Source: Candidatus Rhodobacter oscarellae
GTDB lineage: Bacteria; Pseudomonadota; Alphaproteobacteria; Rhodobacterales; Rhodobacteraceae
Direction: 5' to 3'
DNA length: 64,000 bases
Assembly (NCBI RefSeq): GCF_001078595.1
Contig: NZ_LFTY01000002.1
Span: 1,260,151-1,324,150 of the forward strand
The translations under genes were made by a program, and so were the position numbers. Under the pieces are notes generated by a model that saw only the letters and a list, made by a program, of their open reading frames with translations, did no database searches and was not told the origin of the DNA. This document shows positions 43,505-52,652 of the stretch, one piece after another. The number at the start of each line of letters is the position of its first letter. Position 1 is the stretch's first letter.

Positions 43505-44554
43505 ATGGGACTTTTTATCTTACGGCGCGTCGGGGTTATGATCTTGACCGCGCTCTGCTTGACGTTCGTGGTGTTCTTTCTAACGAACCTCTACCCAAAC
43601 CTTGAAAAACTGGCGAAAACGCAGGGCAACTTCCGCATGACGGACGCCGAGGTGGCCTCGTTCCTGGAGCCGCGCGGCTACCTGGAACCGCTGCCGATAA
43701 AATACGCGCAATGGCTGGGCGTGTTGCCGGGGCATGTGTCCGAGCCCGATGAGAACGGCGAGGTCCTGGGCCGGTGTATCCTGCCGGGCATGGACGCCGA
43801 GGAAGCGCCGCGGTTTTGCGGGGTGCTGCAAGGCAAATGGGGGCTCTCAACGGTCTTTAAGGAAGAGGTCGGCGGCATCGTCGGCAAGCGGCTGGGCCTG
43901 ACCGCCAAGCTGATGCTCTGCGTGATGCTGGTGATGATCCCCGGCGCGTTGATCATCGGGGTGCTGGCGGGGATGCGCGAAGGCTCGCGCCTGGACCGGA
44001 CGCTTTCGACCTTCTCGATCACCACCACAGCAACGCCGGAATACGTCTCGGGCGTTTTGTTCATCGCGATCTTCGCCTCGTCCGCGGTGGGTTTGAAATG
44101 GTTCAAGGGCAGCGCCACATCGGCGATGGATGACATAACGTTCGTGAACTTCACGCTGCCGGTGATGACGATTGCGCTTTACGGGATCGGTTACATCGCC
44201 CGGATGACGCGCGCCTCGATGGCCGAGGTTATGACCGCGCAGTATATCCGCACCGCGCGGCTGAAAGGCGTCTCCTTCGGCAATATCGTGATGAAGCACG
44301 CGCTGCGCAACGCGCTCATCGCGCCCTTCACCGTGATCATGCTGCAGTTCCCCTGGCTGCTGAATGGCGTGGTGATCGTCGAGACGCTGTTTAACTATAA
44401 GGGCTTCGGCTGGCTGCTGGTGCAGGCCGCAAGCAACAATGACATCGACCTCCTGCTGGCGGTCTCGGTGGTGTCGGTCATCGTGGTTCTCACGACACAG
44501 CTGATCTCGGATATCGGCTATGTCTATCTGAACCCCCGGATCCGCATCGCGTAG
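43505..44554 (+). CDS. ABC-transporter permease (DppB type)
   Basis: Inner-membrane permease of 349 residues. The N-terminal helix (ILRRVGVMILTALCLTFVVFF) is followed by a periplasmic segment of about 100 residues, then five helices. The permease motif binding the ATPase coupling helix is YIRTARLKGVSFGNIVMKHALRNAL near residue 245. ATG 43505 follows a purine-rich GGGGAAATC. It pairs with the next permease, 15 bases downstream. Confidence 0.92.
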   Translation: MGLFILRRVGVMILTALCLTFVVFFLTNLYPNLEKLAKTQGNFRMTDAEVASFLEPRGYLEPLPIKYAQWLGVLPGHVSEPDENGEVLGRCILPGMDAEEAPRFCGVLQGKWGLSTVFKEEVGGIVGKRLGLTAKLMLCVMLVMIPGALIIGVLAGMREGSRLDRTLSTFSITTTATPEYVSGVLFIAIFASSAVGLKWFKGSATSAMDDITFVNFTLPVMTIALYGIGYIARMTRASMAEVMTAQYIRTARLKGVSFGNIVMKHALRNALIAPFTVIMLQFPWLLNGVVIVETLFNYKGFGWLLVQAASNNDIDLLLAVSVVSVIVVLTTQLISDIGYVYLNPRIRIA

Positions 44555-44569
44555 CGAGGAGAGAGAGCA

Positions 44570-46027
44570 ATGGAACCTCTTACTTGGACAGGCGGGCTGG
44601 GCACAGTTCTGAACCCGCTTCTTTTGATCGCCGTGATCGCCTTTGTGGTCTCGGTGGTGGTGCAATTCCTGGCCACGACCTTCGCCGGGGCCGACCGGAT
44701 CCGCTATGGCGAGGACGGCGTTGCCGTCGCCGAGGCGGGCTTTACCGGGCTGAGCAACAATGCGCTGAAATACAGCTTCTATGCGTTGGTGGCGGTGGTG
44801 CTGGGCTACATCGTGGTGGGCATGTTCCTGGGCCATCGCGGCGCGGGCATCATCGGCGCGCTCTCGGCGCAGATGGCGCCGGTTTGGATCGCCTTGATCC
44901 TGACCTTCGCGGCGTCGATGGTCTATAAGCGCAGGCTGGGTCTTTACGGCAAGCTGTTTGACAGCCCGGTGGGCATGATCGGGCTTGGCCTGGTGCTGTT
45001 CTGGGTCTTCACCGCGATCTTCACCGGTCTTTTCGACATGATCGCGACCCACGAGCCGCTAGAGCAGTATTCGGGCATGAAGAACAAGGTGCCCGGCACG
45101 CCGCTGCGCGGCGCCGAAGAGGGCGACTATGCCTGGTATCTGCTGGGCGGCGACAACCTGGCGCGAGACGTGTTCACCCGTGTGATCAAGGGCGCGCCCA
45201 TCGTGATTGCGATTGCGCCGCTGGCGACGATCTTCGCCTTTATGGTCGGCATCACGCTGGGCCTGCCGGCGGGTTATTACGGCGGTCGCTTCGACACGCT
45301 GCTGTCCTTCGCGGCCAACTTGATCCTGGCCTTCCCGGTGATCCTGCTGTTCTATCTGTTGGTGACACCAGAGATCCGCGCCACGGGCATCCCGGCCTAT
45401 ATGGCGGCGGTCCTGTTCGCCTTCCCGCTGATATTCATCGGGGTCTTGCTGAACAGCCGCTACCACACGCAGCCCTCGGTGCGCACGCCGCTGCTGATCA
45501 TCGTGCTGGCGGTGGGCTTCTGGCTTTACGCCTCGATGGTCTCGGAATGGGAGCGCGGCACGGTCGTGGACCTGCTGCCGGCCTGGATGGACCTCTTTGA
45601 TATCCCCGGCGGGGTGCTGGTGGTCTTCGTCGCGGTGGTCTTTGTGAACTCGCCCACGGTCTTTAGGATCGTGCGCGGGCTGGCGCTGGACATCAAGACG
45701 CGGGACTATGTGGCCGCCGCCCAGACCCGCGGCGAGGGCGCCTGGTACATCATGCTGTGGGAGATCTTGCCAAATGCGCGGGGGCCGTTGATCGTCGATT
45801 TCTGCCTGCGGATTGGCTATGTGACCATCCTGCTTGGCACCTTGGGCTTCTTTGGCCTGGGCCTGCCGCCGGAAAGCCCGGACTGGGGCTCGACCATCAA
45901 TGACGGGCGCAAGCTCTTGTCGATCTACCTGCATCCGGCCCTGCCGCCCGCGCTCTCGCTTCTGAGCCTGGTGCTTGGCCTGAACCTGCTGGCCGATGGC
46001 CTGCGCGAAGAATCCCTGAAGGACTAG
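44570..46027 (+). CDS. ABC-transporter permease (DppC type) with an extended N-terminus
   Basis: Partner permease of 485 residues, clearly longer than the usual 280-320. The extra N-terminal part holds hydrophobic segments at about 10-40, 60-90 and 95-115, before the usual DppC start (LFDSPVGMIGLGLVLFWVFTAIF near 135). A further insertion of two or three helices near 240-350 separates the conserved core from the coupling motif DYVAAAQTRGEGAWYIMLWEILPNA near 385. The C-terminal GFFGLGLPPESPDWGSTINDGR is typical. The extra segments may contact an unusual partner or lipid. Confidence 0.9.
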   Translation: MEPLTWTGGLGTVLNPLLLIAVIAFVVSVVVQFLATTFAGADRIRYGEDGVAVAEAGFTGLSNNALKYSFYALVAVVLGYIVVGMFLGHRGAGIIGALSAQMAPVWIALILTFAASMVYKRRLGLYGKLFDSPVGMIGLGLVLFWVFTAIFTGLFDMIATHEPLEQYSGMKNKVPGTPLRGAEEGDYAWYLLGGDNLARDVFTRVIKGAPIVIAIAPLATIFAFMVGITLGLPAGYYGGRFDTLLSFAANLILAFPVILLFYLLVTPEIRATGIPAYMAAVLFAFPLIFIGVLLNSRYHTQPSVRTPLLIIVLAVGFWLYASMVSEWERGTVVDLLPAWMDLFDIPGGVLVVFVAVVFVNSPTVFRIVRGLALDIKTRDYVAAAQTRGEGAWYIMLWEILPNARGPLIVDFCLRIGYVTILLGTLGFFGLGLPPESPDWGSTINDGRKLLSIYLHPALPPALSLLSLVLGLNLLADGLREESLKD

Positions 46028-46036
46028 GAGGCTATC

Positions 46037-48121
46037 ATGTCTAAAGAGGAATATGACGGCCCGATCCTGGAGATCGACAAGCTCTCGATCTCCTTCTTCA
46101 CCAGGCTGCGCGAGATCCCGGCGGTGATGGATTTTTCCTGCACCGTGCGACCCGGCGAGGCGATGGGCCTCGTCGGCGAGAGCGGCTGTGGCAAGTCCAC
46201 CGTGGCGCTGGGGGTGATGCAGGACCTGGGTGTGAACGGGCGCATCGTTGGCGGCTCGATCAAGTTCAAGGGCCGCGACCTGAACGAGATGTCGATGGAG
46301 GATCTCAACCATCTTCGCGGCAACGAGATCGCGATGATCTACCAAGAGCCCATGGCCTCGCTGAACCCGGCGATGAAGATCGGCAAACAGCTGATGGAAG
46401 TGCCGATGATCCATGAGGGCGTGGGCCAGGAAGAGGCCTATGCCCGCGCGCTGGAGGTGGTCACGGATGTGAAGCTGCCCGACCCAAAGCGGATGCTGGA
46501 CAGCTTCCCGCACCAGCTCTCGGGGGGGCAGCAACAGCGGATCGTGATCGCGATGGCGCTGATGGCCAACCCCAGCCTGCTGATCCTGGACGAGCCCACC
46601 ACCGCGCTTGACGTGACGGTGGAGGCCGCCGTGGTCGAGCTGGTCAAGGACCTGGGCAAGAAATACGGCACCTCGATGCTGTTTATCTCGCACAACCTGG
46701 GCCTGGTGCTGGAGACCTGCGACCGCATCTGCGTGATGTATTCCGGCGAGGCGGTCGAGACCGGCTCGATCGAGGACGTGTTCGATAAAATGCGCCACCC
46801 CTATACGCAGGCGCTGTTCCGTTCGATCCCCCTGCCCGGCGCCGACAAGAACGCGCGGCCTCTCAAGGCGATCCCGGGCAACTTCCCGCTGCCGCACGAG
46901 CGCCCGCCGGGCTGCAACTTTGGCCCGCGCTGTGACTATTTCGAGGACGGGCGCTGCAACCAGGGCGACATCTTTATGTCGGACGTGCCCGGCGATGACC
47001 GCCATGGCAGCCGCTGCCTGAAATGGCAGGAGATCGACTGGGACGCGCCGATGGTCGTCACCGAGCAAAAGGAGAAGGCCAAGGTCGGCGATGTCGTCCT
47101 GAAGATGGACAACCTCAAGAAACACTACGAGGTGGCCGCGAACGCCTTGTTCGGGGGCGGCGACAAGAAGGTGGTCAAGGCCAACGAGACGCTGTCCTTC
47201 GAGGCGCGCGAATCCGAGACCCTGGCCATCGTCGGCGAATCCGGCTGCGGCAAGTCCACCTTCGCCAAGGTGCTGATGGGGCTAGAGACCGCCACGGACG
47301 GCCAGATCCTTTTGGACAACCGCAACATCGAGGCGGTGCCCATCGAGGAGCGCGACACCAAGACCGTGGGCTCGGTGCAGATGGTGTTCCAGAACCCGTT
47401 TGACACGCTGAACCCGTCGATGACGGTCGGGCGGCAGATCATTCGCGCGCTGGAGATCTTTGGCATCGGCGACAACGACAAGGCGCGCCATGATCGGATG
47501 CTGGAGCTGCTCGACCTGGTGAAGCTGCCCCGCGAGTTCGCCGAACGTATGCCGCGGCAGCTCTCGGGCGGCCAGAAGCAGCGCGTGGGCATCGCGCGGG
47601 CCTTCGCCGGCGGCGCGCGGATCGTGGTGGCGGACGAGCCGGTCTCGGCGCTGGATGTGTCGGTGCAGGCGGCGGTGACGGATCTTCTGATGGAGATCCA
47701 GCGCGAGGAGAAGACGACGCTGCTCTTCATCTCGCATGACCTGTCGATTGTGCGCTACCTCAGCGACCGCGTGATGGTGATGTATCTGGGCCATGTGGTC
47801 GAGCTGGGCGATACCGAGCAGGTCTTCGCCCCACCCTACCACCCCTATACCGAGGCGCTTCTGTCGGCCGTGCCCATCGCGGACACCAAGATCGAAAAGC
47901 AGCATATCGTGCTCGAAGGCGACATCCCCTCGGCAATGAACCCGCCACCGGGCTGCCCGTTCCAGACGCGCTGCCGGTGGAAGGATAAGGTGCCTGGCGG
48001 GCTTTGCGAGACGGAGATCCCAGAGCAGAAGACCCTGGCGGACGGGCACCAGATCAAATGCCACCTCTCGAATGATCTGCTGGCCGAGATGATGCCGGTG
48101 ATCAAGGTCGCAGCGGAGTAA
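46037..48121 (+). CDS. ABC-transporter ATP-binding protein with two fused ATPase domains (DppD-DppF)
   Basis: 694 residues carrying both nucleotide-binding domains of the importer. Domain 1: Walker A GESGCGKSTV near 52, signature LSGGQQQRIVIAMAL near 158, Walker B LLILDEPTTALD, and the oligopeptide C-terminal cluster CNFGPRCDYFEDGRC near 295. Domain 2: GESGCGKSTF near 398, LSGGQKQRVGIARAF near 515, and a second Cys-containing tail CPFQTRCRWKD near 640. The Cys clusters are those that bind Fe-S in related DppD proteins. It starts 9 bases after the permease. Confidence 0.95.
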   Translation: MSKEEYDGPILEIDKLSISFFTRLREIPAVMDFSCTVRPGEAMGLVGESGCGKSTVALGVMQDLGVNGRIVGGSIKFKGRDLNEMSMEDLNHLRGNEIAMIYQEPMASLNPAMKIGKQLMEVPMIHEGVGQEEAYARALEVVTDVKLPDPKRMLDSFPHQLSGGQQQRIVIAMALMANPSLLILDEPTTALDVTVEAAVVELVKDLGKKYGTSMLFISHNLGLVLETCDRICVMYSGEAVETGSIEDVFDKMRHPYTQALFRSIPLPGADKNARPLKAIPGNFPLPHERPPGCNFGPRCDYFEDGRCNQGDIFMSDVPGDDRHGSRCLKWQEIDWDAPMVVTEQKEKAKVGDVVLKMDNLKKHYEVAANALFGGGDKKVVKANETLSFEARESETLAIVGESGCGKSTFAKVLMGLETATDGQILLDNRNIEAVPIEERDTKTVGSVQMVFQNPFDTLNPSMTVGRQIIRALEIFGIGDNDKARHDRMLELLDLVKLPREFAERMPRQLSGGQKQRVGIARAFAGGARIVVADEPVSALDVSVQAAVTDLLMEIQREEKTTLLFISHDLSIVRYLSDRVMVMYLGHVVELGDTEQVFAPPYHPYTEALLSAVPIADTKIEKQHIVLEGDIPSAMNPPPGCPFQTRCRWKDKVPGGLCETEIPEQKTLADGHQIKCHLSNDLLAEMMPVIKVAAE

Positions 48122-48131
48122 CAACGCATAG

Positions 48132-48157
48132 GAGGGGGCGGGCCACCCGCCCTCTCT
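48132..48157 (+). terminator. GC-rich hairpin after the importer operon
   Basis: GGGCGGG (48136-48142), CAC loop region, CCCGCCC (48146-48152), flanked by AG-rich and CT-rich extensions. It has no long T-run (TCTCTGCTTATTG follows), so termination may be partial. Confidence 0.5.
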
Positions 48158-48206
48158 GCTTATTGCCCCGCGCATCTTGTGCAGGGCTCGGAAAGGAATT
48201 TGGAAC

Positions 48207-48602
48207 ATGGCATTGGACCCCCAGGCAATCGAGCGCATGTCGGCGGATTACACCGAGGCCTGGAATTCCGGCGATCCGGCAAAGGTGGCGTCCTTCTATG
48301 CGCCCGATGCGGGCATCGTGATCAACAAAGGTGACCCGCATATGGGCACAGCCGCGATGCAGGCGATGGTCGCGGGTTTCTACGCCGCGGTGCCGGACCT
48401 TGAACTGACATGCGACGGGGTGCTTGTCGCGGGGGACCACGCGGTGTTCCAATGGACCTTCACCGGGCATGACACAGAGACCAAGAACCCTTTGCGCGTG
48501 TCAGGTTGGGAGGAGTGGGATCTCGGCCCGGATCTTAAGGTGAAGGCCTCGCGCGGTTGGTTCGATGCCGAGGACTACGCGCGCCAGATCGCGGGAGAGT
48601 AG
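48207..48602 (+). CDS. SnoaL/NTF2-fold protein
   Basis: 131 residues of the SnoaL-like polyketide-cyclase or ester-cyclase fold, recognised by IERMSADYTEAWNSGDPAKVASFYAPDAGIVINKG, then AMQAMVAGFYAAVPDLELTCDGVLVAGDHAVFQWTFTGHD. ATG 48207 follows AAAGGAAT. This fold is used by many unrelated small enzymes and binding proteins, so no reaction can be given. It follows the importer operon and may act on the imported compound, by location only. Confidence 0.8.
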   Translation: MALDPQAIERMSADYTEAWNSGDPAKVASFYAPDAGIVINKGDPHMGTAAMQAMVAGFYAAVPDLELTCDGVLVAGDHAVFQWTFTGHDTETKNPLRVSGWEEWDLGPDLKVKASRGWFDAEDYARQIAGE

Positions 48603-48639
48603 CTTGCGCCTGGATGGCAAACTTCCAAAGCGTTCCTGA

Positions 48640-48656
48640 AAACCTGATTCAGGTTT
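48640..48656. repeat. 17-base palindrome between two plus-strand genes
   Basis: AAACCTGA (48640-48647) and TCAGGTTT (48649-48656) are exact complements around one T. It lies 50 bases before the next start codon, so it may be a small terminator or an operator. Not seen elsewhere in the window. Confidence 0.55.
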
Positions 48657-48705
48657 GTTGCGATCCGGTGTAGGCTCCGGCAGGTAGCCTTTCCGGAGCT
48701 CTTTT

Positions 48706-49041
48706 ATGTCCCGTTTCGCCCCCCTGCCCGAGCCGCCCTATTGGGCGGTGATCTTCACCGCGCAGCAATCCGATGACACCGAGGGCTATGGCGCCATGGC
48801 CGACGTGATCGCGGCCCGCGCGCTAGAGCAGCCCGGCTGTATCGGCATGGAGACCACCCGCGACGGCGCGGGGCTTGGGATCACGGTTAGCTACTGGGAC
48901 AGCGAGGCGGCGCTGCTGGCCTGGAAGGCCGACGCCAAGCACCTGGTCGCGCAATCCATGGGCAAGGACAAATGGTACAGCCATTACACCCTGCGCGTGG
49001 CCAAGGTTGAGCGGCAATATTCCGGCCCCGAGGGACGCTAA
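48706..49041 (+). CDS. Antibiotic-biosynthesis-monooxygenase-domain protein
   Basis: 111 residues of the dimeric alpha/beta-barrel ABM fold: YWAVIFTAQQSDDTEGYGAMADVIAARALEQPGCIGMET followed by ISYWDSEAALLAWKADAKHLVAQ. Family members range from quinone-forming monooxygenases to heme-binding proteins; catalytic residues are not conserved enough to decide. It lies just upstream of the TPR gene. Confidence 0.82.
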   Translation: MSRFAPLPEPPYWAVIFTAQQSDDTEGYGAMADVIAARALEQPGCIGMETTRDGAGLGITVSYWDSEAALLAWKADAKHLVAQSMGKDKWYSHYTLRVAKVERQYSGPEGR

Positions 49042-49078
49042 TTTAGTGTATACTGCCGCCACATTGATGGGGGTAAAT

Positions 49079-50707
49079 ATGTCTTATTATGATCTTGGAG
49101 ACTATTCGCGGGCACTCTCAAACGCGACACCAGAGGCTCATACCTGGTTCGATCGGGGGCTCATTTGGGTTTTCGGCTTCAACCATGCCGAGGCGATCCG
49201 CTGTTTCGAACGCGCGCTGAGCGCTGATCCAAGCTGCGCATTGGCGCATTGGGGCATCGCCTTCGCGGTCGGCCCGCACTACAACCAGGAATGGGATTTT
49301 TACGCGGTTGAGGAACGTCAGCAGATGCTCGACCGCGCCCATGCCGCGCTGGCCTTGGGCAAAGACGCCGGTGGTTCCGAGCCCGAGATGGCGTTGATCG
49401 AGGCGCTGGCCGCGCGTTACCCGACCGATCCCACGCTGGAGGATTTTCGCCCGTTCAATGACGCCTTCGCCGCTGAAATGCGCAGAGTTCACAACCTCTT
49501 CCCGGATGACCTTGATGTGACGTCCGTCTTTGTCGAAGCGATGATGAACCGCACGCCTTGGGCCCTCTGGGACCTCGCCAGCGGGCAGCCAGCGGAGGGC
49601 GCGGACACCGAGGAGGCCCGGCGCGTTATTGAAAACGCCTTTGACAACCTGCCCGGCGCCTGGGACCACCCCGGTCTGCTGCACCTCTACATCCACCTCA
49701 TGGAGATGTCGCCCTGGCCCGAAAAGGCGCTGCGGCATGGCGACCGGCTGATGACGCTTTGCCCGGATGCCGGTCATCTGGTGCACATGGCCACCCATAT
49801 CGACGTGCTCTGCGGCGACTACCAAAACGTGATTGCGCGCAACAAGGTGGCGGCGCAGGTGGACAAGGCCTATGAGGCGCAGGCGGGGAGTGAGAATTTC
49901 TACACCGTATACCGCATCCACAATATCCATTTCATCGCCTATGGCGCGATGTTTCTAGGCCAGCCCACGCCAGCGTTGGAGGCTTGCGCGGCGCTGCGCG
50001 ACGCCCTGCCCGAAGCCACCGTGCGCTACCTGCCGGAGCTGTTTGAGGCCTTCGTCGCAATGGACCGCCATATCCTGGTGCGGTTTGGCAAGTGGGAGGA
50101 AATCCTGGCGCTAGAGCTGCCCTCGGATACGGAGCTATACTGCTTTACCACGGCGCTGACGCATTATGCGCGCGGCGTGGCCTTGGCCAATCTGGATCGC
50201 ATCGCCGAGGCAGAAGCCGCGCGTGACGCGTTCATGGCGGCGCGGGACGCCGTGCCCGAGGACCGCTACATGTTCAACAACCCCTGCGCCGCAGTGCTTG
50301 AGGTCGCCGAGGCAATGCTGCTGGGCGAGCTGGCCTATAAGGCCGCGCGCCATGCTGAGGGGCTAGAGCATCTCCGAGATGCGGTGCGCCTGGATGATGG
50401 GCTCATTTATGATGAGCCCTGGGGCTGGATGCAGCCCGCTCGGCACGCGCTTGGCGGTCTGTTGATGGATCAGCAGCACTACGAGGAGGCCGAGTCCGTG
50501 TATCGCGCCGATCTGGGCCTAGACGCCACGCTGGCCCGCCCGTGCCAACACCCAGGCAACGTTTGGGCCCTGCACGGGTTGCACGAGTGCTTGGCCAAGC
50601 GAAATGAGGATCAAGAGATCAATCACGTGCGTGCGCAGCTTGATCTAGCCATGGCCCGGTCGGATATTGAGATCAAGGCAAGCTGCTATTGCCGCGCCAA
50701 CGCTTAA
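49079..50707 (+). CDS. TTC38-like tetratricopeptide-repeat protein
   Basis: About 542 residues, soluble. The N-terminus AHTWFDRGLIWVFGFNHAEAIRCFERALSADPSCALAHWGIAF is a clear TPR pair, with further repeats near 350-480. The whole resembles the TTC38 family, found in Roseobacters and in eukaryotes and without a known biochemical role. ATG 49079 follows GGGGGTAAAT. The reading frame extends backward through the preceding gene in another frame; that part is ignored. A hairpin-like inverted repeat (GGGGCGG with CCGCCCC) follows between 50710 and 50753. Confidence 0.85.
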   Translation: MSYYDLGDYSRALSNATPEAHTWFDRGLIWVFGFNHAEAIRCFERALSADPSCALAHWGIAFAVGPHYNQEWDFYAVEERQQMLDRAHAALALGKDAGGSEPEMALIEALAARYPTDPTLEDFRPFNDAFAAEMRRVHNLFPDDLDVTSVFVEAMMNRTPWALWDLASGQPAEGADTEEARRVIENAFDNLPGAWDHPGLLHLYIHLMEMSPWPEKALRHGDRLMTLCPDAGHLVHMATHIDVLCGDYQNVIARNKVAAQVDKAYEAQAGSENFYTVYRIHNIHFIAYGAMFLGQPTPALEACAALRDALPEATVRYLPELFEAFVAMDRHILVRFGKWEEILALELPSDTELYCFTTALTHYARGVALANLDRIAEAEAARDAFMAARDAVPEDRYMFNNPCAAVLEVAEAMLLGELAYKAARHAEGLEHLRDAVRLDDGLIYDEPWGWMQPARHALGGLLMDQQHYEEAESVYRADLGLDATLARPCQHPGNVWALHGLHECLAKRNEDQEINHVRAQLDLAMARSDIEIKASCYCRANA

Positions 50708-50818
50708 GGGGCGGCCCCAAGGGACGGTGTTCCGGCTTGGATCGCCGCCCCATCCTGCGCAGCTGCTATCGGATGTTACGTGATGCCCATAGAGGTTAAA
50801 CGTTAGGGAAGCCCTGCC

Positions 50819-51583
50819 TCAAGGCGTGATTTTCGTTGGCGTAAGAACTGCGTCTGGCCCTTGTGAGACTTTGTCAAACAAAACATGGCTTTCGGCCAGT
50901 AGGTCTTTCGCGCTCTCGTATTCAAATAATCCATTGAAACTGTCCACACCGAACGTCTTCAGGTCGATGCTTTCGAACTCAGCAACGATCTCATCATAGG
51001 ATTCTTTAAGAACTCGAGACTTCGGCTTAAGACCACTTACCAAAACCAAGCCCGTTGGGGCGCAATCGAGAACTCTGACATTCAATTCGGGGCGATACTT
51101 CTTGAGTATGGGGATAAGCTTCCAGACATCACCGGTCCAGTTTCCGTCGGGTAAGTTTTCCAGATCCCGTGTCGTCATTTCATGCGAGAACGGGCAACAA
51201 TCGTGCAAAGCTATCACGCTGTCAGCTGTGCTATGCTTCTCTGTTTCGATAAAGTCCCTCAAAAGAAACTCGAACAAATGCATCCCGTCCAGAAAGGAAA
51301 AGGATAGTTTGACCTTCATGGCCTTCAAAAAATTCGACGCGTAGAAATCATCGCTCGTTTCCTGGAAAATATGAAGGCCAGGCTTTACCCCAATGACATT
51401 TCTCTCCACCTGAAAATACGGATCAACGGCAATCGTCTTGCCGCGCGATCTCTGGAATATTCGGCCGGTTCGGCATCCAACTTCCAGGTACCAATCGAAG
51501 ATATGGCGATCCAGAATATTCGATAGGAAACGAACATATCGCATTCCGTTAGCTTGATTGAAATCGTCAGTCCGATAATCCAC
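50819..51583 (-). CDS. Class I SAM-dependent methyltransferase of a low-GC island
   Basis: 254 residues. A Rossmann-like start is seen in FDWYLEVGCRTGRIFQRSRGKTIAVDPYF (motif I and II), then an acidic SFSFLDGMHLFEFLLRDFIETEKH and ALHDCCPFSHEMTTRD, as in the methyltransferase-24 type often found in polysaccharide and rhamnose-modification clusters. Its start overlaps the GT61-like gene's end by 17 bases. GC content is near 45-50 %, far below the neighbours. Acceptor unknown; a role in surface glycan modification is inferred from its partner. Confidence 0.75.
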   Translation of the reverse strand: MDYRTDDFNQANGMRYVRFLSNILDRHIFDWYLEVGCRTGRIFQRSRGKTIAVDPYFQVERNVIGVKPGLHIFQETSDDFYASNFLKAMKVKLSFSFLDGMHLFEFLLRDFIETEKHSTADSVIALHDCCPFSHEMTTRDLENLPDGNWTGDVWKLIPILKKYRPELNVRVLDCAPTGLVLVSGLKPKSRVLKESYDEIVAEFESIDLKTFGVDSFNGLFEYESAKDLLAESHVLFDKVSQGPDAVLTPTKITP

Positions 51584-52652
51584 GTCGTGCCCTTCTCCAA
51601 GCTCTATGCTCGGCTCTAGTCATAAGTTTTTCATCTGACGAAAGACCCGCGCGCATAGACGTCGAGATGCTTTCAGCTGATGGATTTTTCCATGTGTGAC
51701 CCGAGATGAAATCCGCCGATACAAGCTGATCGCGTAGGGTCGAGAAATTCAATTCGGCACGCGATTGATGAGCGCCGTGTAAAGGGGGCCAACCAATAGT
51801 CACGATTGCGTCAATCGCAGCCGTCGCTGGACCTGTCCGGTCAGCCATTTGGTTCGTCAGAACCTGCGGAAAATTATGACGGCGCATAATGACCGCTGAT
51901 ATTTGATGAGGTTGTCGAATAAGGGAAAACAGATGCAGTGCCGAGCCTTCAGCGAAAATCAGTTTCTCGGCGGAAAGAAAGGTCTCAATCTGGTGAAGAA
52001 TTGGATGCTGCTCAGGCGCATATATTTCATACCCTTCCTCTTGAAGGAGCCGTTCCAAATGATCCTCACAAGCGTATCGGCCGGCCTTTTGCCCGAGCGC
52101 AGAACGCGTTACATATAGTTTTCGTCCCTTTTTGGGGACCTGTTGACAGTTCCATTTCCTATCGATCCACTCATAGAATTCCGAAGTCCCACAGCCCCCT
52201 TTGACTTCGCCAAAAATTTCCTTCGGGACATGCAATGTTTCGAAATGTGTTTTGACCCTCAAGGCCAAAATTGGATTGTGGATCCCAAGTGACCGCAAGA
52301 TCATCGCGACATACTGGTATACTATGAATCTATTTGGGGTCTTGTGAGTGTACACTATGGTTGTTTCTGGCGGCAGTGCGTCGAGCGCCCAAAGCCGTCC
52401 AAGAGAGTTCAAAAGAACGAACCCGAATTGCTTGTCAGCGCTGCCAGCAAACATCGCTGGCCCGAAGATCTGCAACTCGCTACGGGTCTCTCGAATTTTT
52501 TTGGGCGGAGCGTTTGTCCATGAAGATGTTCTTATCTCTGCATTTTCGACAAGACTTCCATGCTCGTCGAAAATGCCGAACGTCGTTATCTGCCTATTGA
52601 CTCGATCTCCCGGCACACAAAAAGCAGATTGATAACTCACTATTTCCGACAT
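51567..52652 (-). CDS. GT61-like glycosyltransferase (DUF563)
   Basis: 361 residues. The C-terminal half has the DUF563/GT61 pattern: RKLYVTRSALGQKAGRYACEDHLERLLQEEGYEIYAPEQHP, then QIETFLSAEKLIFAEGSALHLFSLI. Such enzymes transfer sugars onto glycans or capsules. Low GC and codon use like the partner gene. TAGGA lies 8-12 bases before ATG 52652. It and the methyltransferase form a two-gene unit that seems to have been acquired. Confidence 0.78.
   Translation of the reverse strand: MSEIVSYQSAFCVPGDRVNRQITTFGIFDEHGSLVENAEIRTSSWTNAPPKKIRETRSELQIFGPAMFAGSADKQFGFVLLNSLGRLWALDALPPETTIVYTHKTPNRFIVYQYVAMILRSLGIHNPILALRVKTHFETLHVPKEIFGEVKGGCGTSEFYEWIDRKWNCQQVPKKGRKLYVTRSALGQKAGRYACEDHLERLLQEEGYEIYAPEQHPILHQIETFLSAEKLIFAEGSALHLFSLIRQPHQISAVIMRRHNFPQVLTNQMADRTGPATAAIDAIVTIGWPPLHGAHQSRAELNFSTLRDQLVSADFISGHTWKNPSAESISTSMRAGLSSDEKLMTRAEHRAWRRARRGLSD

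Noticed and set aside
45059-47125. 688-codon minus-strand frame antisense to the ABC permease and ATPase
   Set aside because: His/Arg/Gln-rich shadow of strongly biased codons in the opposite strand; no domain is recognisable.
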